From contig JAOULB010000138.1 in the NCBI GenBank assembly GCA_029882235.1, positions 1 through 6,151 of the forward strand: DNA of 6,151 bases, given 5' to 3'. This stretch comes from Gammaproteobacteria bacterium (GTDB lineage Bacteria > Pseudomonadota > Gammaproteobacteria > UBA6429 > Thiohalophilaceae). Position 1 is the stretch's first letter. Each line of letters opens with the position of its first letter. Below the pieces are notes generated by a model that was given only the letters and a program-made list of their open reading frames with translations, did not search any database and had not been told where the DNA came from. Shown piece after piece: positions 1 to 5,553 of the stretch. The position numbers and the translations under genes are program-made.

Positions 1-1
1 C

Positions 2-1147
2 AACCGTATTAAGCCGCTGATCAACAATTCCGTATCATCGAATAAAGAAATTCCAAAAGAACTTGATAAGGGTAATTCACAGTTAATACAGCAGATCTAT
101 TTGTTACATGAATTACTGCTGGTGTTACTGGAAAATATTAATTTTCCTTCAGCTGCAACGGAGGAAATTAAAAAGATATCGGATGCACTAAACGCGGCGA
201 CAGATGAAACGCTTATCTGGCAGTTGATTTCGGGAATGACCGCACTGGCACAGATGTTAGACGATGTCTTCAGCAGCGTTAAACGTGATCAGCAAAAAGT
301 AGAGCTGTATTTAAAACAGGTGAACATTGACTTACAGGATCTGGATGAAGGAATAACAGAATCCACACAGCTTCAGTCGGAGAAAATTCAAAAAGAAAAC
401 TCAATCAACAGCCAGATAGAAACACAAATCGATGAAATGGAAAATCTGGTTGCTGATCTAAGTGGTGATGATCAAATTAAACAGGGCGTTAAAGACGCAG
501 TGAGTGCAATGCGTAGCCAAATGGAAATGTTTAAATCCACATCGACAGAATATGAACAACAAACGACAGACATGCTGGATCGATTGCACCGACAAATCAG
601 TTTTATGGAAACGCAGTATGAAGAATTAAAAAAACAGGTTTCAGAAAATAAGGAACCAAGTCTGTCAGACCCCGTCACGGGAATACGCAATCGTCTGGCC
701 TATGATGAGGCAATCTATCTGGAGCTTGAACGATTTAAACGCTATGGGCGACCCTTTACCGTGTTGATGTTTGATCTGGACCACTTCAAACAACTTAATA
801 ATGAGATCAATTTGCCCGGTGTGGGCGATCAGATTTTACATTCTATCGCCACAACTATGGCAGCAAATATTCGCAGCGTGGATTTTCTTGCACGTTATGA
901 CGATGATGAGTTTGTCATCATCTTGCCCGAGTTAGGTCGTGAAGATGGTAAAAGACTCGGCGCTAAAATCTGTAAAGCAATAGCGGATAAGAGTTTTAGC
1001 TTTGGCCGACGATCGGTCAGCCTGACCATGTCTGGTGGCGTGGCCACGATTAAAAACGGCGACAATATCGAAAGCCTGGTCAAAAGAGTGGATACCGCCT
1101 TGTGTGTCGCCAAGGAAAAAGGCCGTAACCGATGTGAAGCCGATTAA
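2..1147 (+). CDS. GGDEF-domain protein with degenerate DDDEF signature (5' partial)
   Basis: The reading frame is open from the left edge (frame starting at base 2) to TAA at 1145-1147, so the gene begins outside the window; a TTG at 101 is not preceded by a convincing ribosome binding site. The visible N-terminal half is helical and Glu/Gln/Lys-rich, with a probable long coiled coil at about 263-655. It resembles the helical regions in front of GGDEF domains in proteobacterial proteins such as DgcP (family resemblance only). The C-terminal GGDEF domain starts at DPVTGIRNR (668). The metal-binding DLDHFK is at 773-790, SGGVAT at about 1031 and AKEKGRNR at about 1109. The signature reads RY-DDDEF (899-913): both glycines of GGDEF are Asp. 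The usual ND.YGH..GD is NNEINLPGVGD, with GH lost and one residue inserted. The RxxD I-site (RSVD, 872-883) is at the canonical five-residue distance. I infer a c-di-GMP-binding or impaired protein. No transmembrane segment is seen in the visible part. Confidence 0.9.
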   Translation, partial: NRIKPLINNSVSSNKEIPKELDKGNSQLIQQIYLLHELLLVLLENINFPSAATEEIKKISDALNAATDETLIWQLISGMTALAQMLDDVFSSVKRDQQKVELYLKQVNIDLQDLDEGITESTQLQSEKIQKENSINSQIETQIDEMENLVADLSGDDQIKQGVKDAVSAMRSQMEMFKSTSTEYEQQTTDMLDRLHRQISFMETQYEELKKQVSENKEPSLSDPVTGIRNRLAYDEAIYLELERFKRYGRPFTVLMFDLDHFKQLNNEINLPGVGDQILHSIATTMAANIRSVDFLARYDDDEFVIILPELGREDGKRLGAKICKAIADKSFSFGRRSVSLTMSGGVATIKNGDNIESLVKRVDTALCVAKEKGRNRCEAD

Positions 1148-1202
1148 ATTAAAAGGCATAGACTAAATACTTTTATCTCCAATCCCTACAAAATAACTAA
1201 AC

Positions 1203-1255
1203 CCTTCCCTCATTTCCGGTGTCAATTTAAGAAACTGGAACAAAATTGGGGAAGG
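1203..1255 (+). promoter_or_regulatory. Nested stem-loop in leader, could sequester the SD of the first repeat lipoprotein
   Basis: The likely Shine-Dalgarno of the gene at 1259 is GGGGAAGG (1248-1255), 3 nt from the ATG. A perfect 7-nt complement, CCTTCCC, lies at 1203-1209 and pairs with GGGAAGG at 1249-1255. Inside it, TTCCGGT (1214-1220) can pair with ACTGGAA (1234-1240) with one G-U pair and a 13-nt loop. The complementarity is seen directly; its use as a translational switch is inference. No known riboswitch consensus was recognised. No clear sigma70 promoter was found in the 111 bp after the GGDEF gene, so read-through from that gene is possible. Confidence 0.4.
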
Positions 1256-1258
1256 CAC

Positions 1259-2386
1259 ATGTTTAACAACACAGTAATCAGATTAATTCGTCAGGCCACT
1301 ATATATATAGTGGCCTTCATGCTTATGGCCTGCAGTGAAGGGGGTGGAGGCTATCCCGTGATTACGCTCAATGGTCCAAATCCACAGAGTTATGCCCAGC
1401 ATCAAACCTATATTGATCCGGGCGCCAGTGCTGTCGATGAAATAGATGGTGATATAGCCGTCGAGATAAGTGGTAGTGTCGATACTAGCACCGAAGGGAG
1501 TTACATCCTCACCTATTCGGCTACGGATGCCGAAGACAATACAGTTACTGTTGAAAGAACCGTCATTGTTGAATATAAACCCTTCGTTACGACCTGGAAA
1601 ACAGATAACCCAGGTTCAACAGATGCGAATACGATCAAGATTAGCACTAACATTGATATGTCAGCTAAGGCTGCTTACAGTTACACAGTTGATTGGGGTG
1701 ATGGTCAGCAGGATGTGTTAGTTCCAGGTAATATTGAACACACCTATTCGACACCGGGAACATATACTGTTTCTATATCTGGTGATTTTCCTGCAATTCA
1801 ATTTGGAAAGGATGATGATAATCAAAAGCTGATAAGTGTTGAACAATGGGGTTCTATAGGCTGGCAGACTATGAGAGGCGCATTTAGTGGTTGTGATTCT
1901 TTGCAGCTGAATGCGGCTGATATCCCTATCCTAAACCAGGTGACAGATATGGCGAATATGTTTTCAGCGGCAGCAAATTTTAATCAGGATATCTCTAACT
2001 GGGATGTATCAAATGTTACAGATATGAGTCTCATGTTTTATGGGGCAAGTCGTTTTAATCAGGATATCTCTGGCTGGGATGTATCGAATGTCACAAAGAT
2101 GATAAATATGTTTGTGAAAGCAGCAAATTTTGATCAGAACTTATCAAGCTGGGATATCTCCTCAGTAACTGATATGACGGGCATGTTTTTTACTGTTGGC
2201 CTTTCAGTCGCCAACTATGACGCCCTACTTATCGGATGGGCTGATGGGATACCTGCCTCCCCACAAAATGCTGTTGTCTTTGGCGGTGGTGGCAGCCAAT
2301 ATACTTTGGGTGGGGCTGCTGAAGCTGCACGCACTACTTTAATTAATACCTATGGCTGGTCAATTACCGATGGTGGCGGTATATAA
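1259..2386 (+). CDS. BspA/DUF285-repeat surface lipoprotein, short paralog (3 repeats)
   Basis: A 375-residue predicted lipoprotein. The signal peptide ends in a lipobox LMAC with lipidated Cys25; Ser at +2 rather than Asp fits outer-membrane sorting. A short SEGGGG tether follows. The order of domains is: Ig-like DUF5011-type domain at about 33-105 (PVITLNG, DPGASAVDEIDGD, LTYSATDAEDN), PKD-like domain at about 109-178 (YTVDWGDGQ, HTYSTPGTYTVSISG), a linker with SVEQWGSIGW, three 25-residue repeats at 231-305 (pattern MxxMFxxAxxFNQDIxxWDVSxVT), and a C-terminal cap at 306-375 (NYDALLIGWADG, SQYTLGG, AAR, WSITDGG). This is the architecture of BspA-family leucine-rich-repeat-like surface proteins, thought to mediate adhesion or matrix contacts; no ligand can be inferred. 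The start is set by the GGGGAAGG site and by the signal peptide beginning there. A close paralog follows downstream on the same strand, and a terminator separates the two, so they are probably transcribed as separate units. Confidence 0.9.
   Translation: MFNNTVIRLIRQATIYIVAFMLMACSEGGGGYPVITLNGPNPQSYAQHQTYIDPGASAVDEIDGDIAVEISGSVDTSTEGSYILTYSATDAEDNTVTVERTVIVEYKPFVTTWKTDNPGSTDANTIKISTNIDMSAKAAYSYTVDWGDGQQDVLVPGNIEHTYSTPGTYTVSISGDFPAIQFGKDDDNQKLISVEQWGSIGWQTMRGAFSGCDSLQLNAADIPILNQVTDMANMFSAAANFNQDISNWDVSNVTDMSLMFYGASRFNQDISGWDVSNVTKMINMFVKAANFDQNLSSWDISSVTDMTGMFFTVGLSVANYDALLIGWADGIPASPQNAVVFGGGGSQYTLGGAAEAARTTLINTYGWSITDGGGI
1293..1316. repeat. 24-bp perfect palindrome inside the signal-peptide codons
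   Basis: Arms AGGCCACT (1293-1300) and AGTGGCCT (1309-1316) flank an alternating AT core ATATATAT (1301-1308), which is itself self-complementary. The palindrome lies 35-58 nt into the coding sequence and encodes part of the hydrophobic signal segment (around RQATIYIVAF). In mRNA it could form a hairpin close to the start codon; in DNA it could be a protein-binding or cruciform-prone site. The palindrome is certain; a function is not. Confidence 0.75.
1949..2173 (+). repeat. Three 75-bp coding repeats (BspA/DUF285 type)
   Basis: Three in-frame units of exactly 25 codons start at 1949, 2024 and 2099, each beginning with the Met of MxxMF. Their diagnostic cores are FNQDISNWDV, FNQDISGWDV and FDQNLSSWDI. 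A fourth, incomplete unit starting at 2174 (MTGMFF) runs into the C-terminal cap. Confidence 0.9.
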
Positions 2387-2423
2387 GTAACAAAAAATAT
2401 TGCTTATAAATTTTGATCAAAAT

Positions 2424-2458
2424 AAAAGAGCATAAGCTGTTAGGTTTATGCTCTTTTT
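2424..2458 (+). terminator. Rho-independent terminator after the short repeat lipoprotein
   Basis: AAAAGAGCATAA (2424-2435) pairs perfectly with TTATGCTCTTTT (2446-2457), extendable by G-U and C-G pairs into the loop, and the 3' arm ends in a T-run (2454-2458). It lies 37 bp past the stop at 2386. The A-run on the 5' side means it could also work on the opposite strand, but no minus-strand gene ends here. Confidence 0.85.
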
Positions 2459-2694
2459 AATAAAACTATAGTTAATCCCTATTTACCACTGCAGGTAAAA
2501 CAGACACATCCTTCTTTTCAGCCAACACAAAAAAACAGCGTAACGCAGTTTGTTCTGTGTCTTTTGCGTAACTTAATTGTAATAAAAAGTAGCGCAGTAA
2601 AATATTTTATTAAGTTTTAAACCGCAGACAGAATCTCGGTGTCATTGTTAAAACATTTACCCGGATAAATGGTTAAACAAGGGAGAGATTTAAA
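2459..2694 (+). promoter_or_regulatory. Leader/promoter region of the long repeat lipoprotein, with several inverted repeats
   Basis: This gene-free stretch sits between the terminator and the ATG at 2695. It holds TTTACC-N6-GGTAAA (2482-2499); an imperfect hairpin at 2525-2560 with outer arms ACACA/TGTGT and inner arms AAAC-A-GCGT/ACGC-A-GTTT around 2542; a 12-bp AT palindrome TAAAATATTTTA (2598-2609); and CATTTA-N6-TAAATG (2654-2671), just before the SD GGGAGAGA (2681-2688). No -35/-10 pair stood out strongly enough to call. The symmetry is seen; operator or leader function is inference. Confidence 0.4.
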
Positions 2695-4383
2695 ATGCAA
2701 CAACTAAACTGGATAAACCATATACGAAAAAATGCGTTTGCTTTTTTTGTTATCACAGTATTAAGTGCCTGTGGTGGGGGTGGCGGCGCAGGGGGTGGCG
2801 GTAATAATCGCAATGATTTAGTCAACGATACTACGCCCCCTGTTATCACTCTGAGTGGTGCGAGTGTCTATGAGCAATCACAAAATCGACCATATATTGA
2901 ATCGGGGGCATTGGCCACGGATGAGGTGGATGGTGATCTTGAAGTTAGCATCACAGGTACAGTCGATACGGCAACCGAAGGTGTTTATACACTCACTTAT
3001 AGCGCCACTGATCAGGCAGGTAATACAGCGTCAGTCGATCGCACGGTAAATGTCGTCTTCCAACCGTTCATTACGACATGGAAAACAAACAATGCGGGTA
3101 CAAGCAATATCAACCAAATAAAAATTGGTACACAACCCGGTTTGGCATATGACTACACCGTCGACTGGGGCGATGGCCAGATCACAGAGAACCACAGCGG
3201 TGATTTCACCCACACCTATGCAACGCCAGGTATTTATACGGTCAGGATCAGTGGTGCATTTCCCGGAATCTATTTCGACCTCTCAGGGTATGACAGTGAA
3301 AAGCTTCTGTCGATTGAGCAATGGGGATCACAGCAATGGCAAAGTATGCATCAGGCCTTTGTCGGTTGTATCAATATGGTGGGAAATGCCGTCGATACAC
3401 CATTGTTAGCGCAGGTCACAGATATGAGCTCGATGTTTCGTGGTGCGAGTAGTTTTAATCAGGACATTAATAACTGGAATGTTTTGTCTATCACCAATAT
3501 GTCACGAATGTTTGAAGGCGCAAGCATATTTAATCAGCCGCTCACGAGCTGGAATGTCGCCTCGGTGACCGATATGAGCAGGATGTTTCTGGGAGCAGTT
3601 AGTTTTGACCAGCCTATTGGCAACTGGACTGTTACTAATGTTGTGAATATGGGCCAAATGTTTACTAATGCAAGTGTATTTAATCAAGCACTGGCAGGAT
3701 GGGATGTCTCCTCCGTAACAAATATGAGTAGTATGTTTAGTGGCGCAAGCCTGTTTAACCAGCCTATTGGCAACTGGACTGTTACTAATGTTGTGAATAT
3801 GAACGGTATGTTTAATAACGCGGTTGTGTTTAATCAGCCGATTGGAGACTGGGTTGTTGCCAAGGTTACATCGATGCGCTTCATGTTTTCGAATGCAACC
3901 AGCTTTAATCAACCGATAGGTGGCTGGACGGTTTCAGCTGTAAGAGACATGGATTATATGTTCAGTGGTGCAAGCATCTTCAATGCGCCATTAAATAACT
4001 GGGATGTCTCGGCTGTAGTGAGTATGGACTATGTGTTTAGTGATGCAAGTATATTTAATCAACCATTAAACAACTGGGATGTATCAGCAGTGAGAAGTAT
4101 GGATGGAATGTTTCAAAATGCGGTGGCTTTTGATCAGAATTTAGGTGGTTGGGATATTTCTTCGGTTAGCAGTATGTTTTCTATGTTCTTCGGAGCCAAG
4201 TTATCCACATCAAATTACGACTCTTTGTTAATCGGTTGGGCTGCTTTGCCAGGTTTACGAGGTAATGTGGTATTTCATGCAGGAGATAGCCAATACACAG
4301 GCGGTGGTGATGCACAAGCAGCAAGAAACATCCTAACCAATATACCATATAATTGGTTTATATCTGATGGAGGTTCCTTGTAA
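2695..4383 (+). CDS. BspA/DUF285-repeat surface lipoprotein, long paralog (10 repeats)
   Basis: A 562-residue predicted lipoprotein. The signal peptide ends in lipobox LSAC with Cys26, followed by a tether of nearly pure glycine (27-36). Domains are: Ig-like DUF5011-type at about 48-121 (PVITLSG, IESGALATDEVDGD, LTYSATDQAGN), PKD-like at about 125-188 (YTVDWGDGQ, HTYATPGIYTVRISG), a pre-repeat segment with KLLSIEQWGSQQW, ten exact 25-residue repeats at 244-493, and the same C-terminal cap as its upstream paralog (YDSLLIGW, SQYTGGG, AAR, DGG). Gly at +2 after the lipidated Cys fits outer-membrane sorting, and the glycine tether is like that of several surface-displayed lipoproteins. The likely role is adhesion or matrix interaction at the cell surface, from family knowledge only. 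The start is supported by GGGAGAGA at 2681-2688. The antisense frame over the repeats is also open because the 75-nt period keeps phase; it is not a gene. Confidence 0.9.
   Translation: MQQLNWINHIRKNAFAFFVITVLSACGGGGGAGGGGNNRNDLVNDTTPPVITLSGASVYEQSQNRPYIESGALATDEVDGDLEVSITGTVDTATEGVYTLTYSATDQAGNTASVDRTVNVVFQPFITTWKTNNAGTSNINQIKIGTQPGLAYDYTVDWGDGQITENHSGDFTHTYATPGIYTVRISGAFPGIYFDLSGYDSEKLLSIEQWGSQQWQSMHQAFVGCINMVGNAVDTPLLAQVTDMSSMFRGASSFNQDINNWNVLSITNMSRMFEGASIFNQPLTSWNVASVTDMSRMFLGAVSFDQPIGNWTVTNVVNMGQMFTNASVFNQALAGWDVSSVTNMSSMFSGASLFNQPIGNWTVTNVVNMNGMFNNAVVFNQPIGDWVVAKVTSMRFMFSNATSFNQPIGGWTVSAVRDMDYMFSGASIFNAPLNNWDVSAVVSMDYVFSDASIFNQPLNNWDVSAVRSMDGMFQNAVAFDQNLGGWDISSVSSMFSMFFGAKLSTSNYDSLLIGWAALPGLRGNVVFHAGDSQYTGGGDAQAARNILTNIPYNWFISDGGSL
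2771..2801 (+). other. G-rich tract encoding the post-lipobox glycine tether
   Basis: The codons just after the lipidated Cys are a run of GGT/GGG/GGC. They give many GG runs including two G5 tracts (2776-2780 and 2791-2795) on the coding strand. This explains the Gly tether (residues 27-36). The tract has enough G-runs for a two-quartet quadruplex and is a plausible slippage site, but neither can be shown from sequence alone. Confidence 0.5.
3424..4173 (+). repeat. Ten 75-bp coding repeats (BspA/DUF285 type)
   Basis: Ten in-frame 25-codon units with no length variation, each starting MxxMF or MxxVF. The cores in order are FNQDINNW, FNQPLTSW, FDQPIGNW, FNQALAGW, FNQPIGNW, FNQPIGDW, FNQPIGGW, FNAPLNNW, FNQPLNNW and FDQNLGGW. 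The first and last units match the first and last units of the upstream paralog (FNQD type and FDQNL type), while the middle ones are mainly of an FNQP type absent there. An eleventh, incomplete unit at 4174 (MFSMFFGAKL) leads into the cap. Confidence 0.92.
3608..3801 (+). repeat. 44-bp identical direct repeat spaced exactly two units apart
   Basis: Bases 3608-3651 and 3758-3801 are identical, with the offset exactly 150 bp (two repeat units). Both encode QPIGNWTVTNVVNM. The flanking parts of the same units have diverged, so the identity stops abruptly at both ends. This is the signature of a recent duplication or gene conversion between units 3 and 5. Confidence 0.9.
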
Positions 4384-4442
4384 GGGGTTTCTTTGTGTAT
4401 GGTCAGGGCCATGGCAGCAATTAGTATGAAATATAGTAAATT

Positions 4443-4479
4443 AAAAAGGGCATAAACCTTTTGGTTTATGCCCGTTTTT
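4443..4479. terminator. Strong bidirectional terminator between convergent genes
   Basis: GGGCATAAACC (4448-4458) and GGTTTATGCCC (4463-4473) form a perfect 11-bp stem with a TTTT loop. A5 lies on the left (4443-4447) and T5 on the right (4475-4479), so it can stop transcription from both the long repeat lipoprotein (stop at 4383) and the minus-strand operon (stop at 4496). The arms share GCATAA / GTTTATGC with the terminator at 2424-2458. Confidence 0.92.
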
Positions 4480-4495
4480 AAAAGTTTAATAGCAG

Positions 4496-4966
4496 TTACT
4501 TGCTCTTACAGATTTTAAGTTGAGAGTGATGAACGACTTTCATCTGCTTACGACGCTTGCCTGATTTTTTGTACATACGTATATCGTACATACTGTCGGC
4601 ATAATTGATATCAAACTCATACTTTTGACCATTCACGGCTTTTAATACGGTGCCTTCTTCAATGGTAAACTTGCCTTTAAGCAAACTGTCTTTTGATATA
4701 ACGAAAACAAGATAGTTCAATTGTCCAGGTTTAACACTGACGTGGTTAATGCCCTGCTTTAACTCCAGACCACCTTCGTAATAGAACAGGCACTTCTCGT
4801 CCATTCTGTTAACACCTAAAAGCACATCATAGCCTTCCGGTGTTTTCACATTGACGGTGATATTCTGTACACCTGTATACTCGTACTTCCCTCCGCGGAG
4901 GGAAGAACAAGCCGTTAAGGCGAGCATGGATGTGATCAGAATAAAGTATTTAAGTTTATTCATCAT
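4496..4966 (-). CDS. Small uncharacterised lipoprotein (second gene of a two-gene operon)
   Basis: A 156-residue predicted lipoprotein that I do not recognise. The signal peptide ends in LTAC with Cys20; Ser at +2 fits outer-membrane sorting. The mature part alternates hydrophobic and polar residues (NITVNVKTP, GINHVSVKPG, YLVFVISK, YEFDINY), suggesting a small beta-sandwich, and ends in a Lys/Arg-rich tail from about residue 133. Cys59 and Cys153 are the only other cysteines. It starts with two adjacent Met codons (4966 and 4963), 3 nt after the stop of the upstream gene. A GGGA-type SD (4978-4975) lies inside that gene's last codons, which points to translational coupling and co-transcription. 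Function is unknown; an envelope location is the only firm inference. Confidence 0.85.
   Translation of the reverse strand: MMNKLKYFILITSMLALTACSSLRGGKYEYTGVQNITVNVKTPEGYDVLLGVNRMDEKCLFYYEGGLELKQGINHVSVKPGQLNYLVFVISKDSLLKGKFTIEEGTVLKAVNGQKYEFDINYADSMYDIRMYKKSGKRRKQMKVVHHSQLKICKSK
4886..4905. repeat. 20-bp perfect GC-rich palindrome just after the lipobox codons
   Basis: CTTCCCTC (4886-4893) and GAGGGAAG (4898-4905) flank a CGCG centre. On the minus-strand mRNA this gives an 8-bp stem with a 4-nt loop, 62-81 nt into the lipoprotein gene, covering codons for S-S-L-R-G-G-K immediately after the lipidated Cys. It has no A/T-rich tail, so it is not an ordinary terminator. The symmetry is certain; the role is unknown. 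Confidence 0.75.
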
Positions 4967-4969
4967 GAA

Positions 4970-5503
4970 TTACATCCCATCCAGTTTTGGACAACCCATA
5001 TTGGTGCCTTTAGCCCAGTGCTTCACAGCGTTTGGCGTGTGATTGTAGTGATCTTTTACTGTATAGACAGTGATTTTTGTTTTCTTTTTACCGGCAGGCT
5101 CAAAATCAATCACATTGGAATAGAAGCCATCTTTGGGTGGTGGTTTACCACCAAGGTGTATGGCGTTATCAATACGCATTTGCATGGTCAATACCATTTT
5201 CTTTGAATTGCCCTTAGTCTTAGGCATGTAGTAAGTATGATAGTCCTGACAGTTTGTCGAAAAACCATGCTTCGTACAGTTCGTCCGGGTGAATTTTTTA
5301 CGTAGGCACTGTTGGGCTTTCTTTTTGACTACATTCGTGACCTTGTTAAAGGGGCGATTCACCACATAAGAGTAATGGCTCATTTTTCCAGGCATAGACT
5401 TAACCTGTTTGCGGTATTCATCCGGGTTTTGAGCAAGTGGTGGAAAGGAGCAGCCGGCAAAAAACACCAGTGCTGCGAATAAAGCAGATATTCTTATTAA
5501 CAT
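4970..5503 (-). CDS. Basic, cysteine-containing uncharacterised lipoprotein (first gene of a two-gene operon)
   Basis: A 177-residue predicted lipoprotein that I do not recognise by name. The start at 5503 is chosen because GGAGA (5513-5509) lies 5 nt before it; an in-frame ATG at 5515 adds only METV and has no SD, so the longer 181-residue form is less likely. The signal peptide (MLIRISALF...) ends in FAGC with Cys18; Phe at -3 is less usual than Leu but tolerated. The mature protein is Lys-rich, with four cysteines (66, 76, 85, 171), enough for two disulfides in the periplasm. Notable stretches are NRPFNKVTNVVKKKAQQCL near the N-terminus and AVKHWAKGTNMGCPKL at the C-terminus, which look like conserved family motifs. 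It is followed after 3 nt by a second lipoprotein gene. Function is unknown. Confidence 0.85.
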   Translation of the reverse strand: MLIRISALFAALVFFAGCSFPPLAQNPDEYRKQVKSMPGKMSHYSYVVNRPFNKVTNVVKKKAQQCLRKKFTRTNCTKHGFSTNCQDYHTYYMPKTKGNSKKMVLTMQMRIDNAIHLGGKPPPKDGFYSNVIDFEPAGKKKTKITVYTVKDHYNHTPNAVKHWAKGTNMGCPKLDGM

Positions 5504-5523
5504 GACGGTCTCCATTATTTATT

Positions 5524-5553
5524 CGATAGCACACTTCGATTAAGTGACTATCG
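5524..5553. promoter_or_regulatory. Imperfect hairpin/dyad upstream of the lipoprotein operon
   Basis: CGATAG (5524-5529) pairs with CTATCG (5548-5553), and inside it CACTT (5532-5536) pairs with AAGTG (5542-5546), with a CGATT loop and a small asymmetric bulge. It begins 21 bp upstream of the preferred start at 5503. It would be in the 5' UTR of the minus-strand operon, or act as an operator at its promoter. There is no T-run, so a terminator is unlikely. Confidence 0.4.

Noticed and set aside
101..103. TTG as start of the GGDEF protein
   Set aside because: The frame is open upstream to the window edge and continues the same helical sequence; no good SD lies before the TTG. The gene is treated as 5' partial.
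1200..1258. Possible c-di-GMP riboswitch before the first lipoprotein
   Set aside because: The neighbouring GGDEF gene makes this tempting, but the conserved core and paired-helix layout of known c-di-GMP riboswitches are not seen; only the simple SD-pairing structure is supported.
3502..3912. 136-codon antisense open frame over the repeat array
   Set aside because: It exists because the 75-bp repeats keep the same antisense phase free of stops; it has no SD and no recognisable domain, and it mirrors the real gene.
3424..4173. Regular spaced repeats suggesting a CRISPR array
   Set aside because: The 75-bp units are contiguous, in frame, diverged and encode a BspA/DUF285-type repeat; there are no spacers and no cas genes.
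5513..5515. ATG at 5515 as the start of the basic lipoprotein
   Set aside because: It has no SD, while GGAGA overlapping it is ideally placed for the ATG at 5503, which also gives a standard signal peptide.
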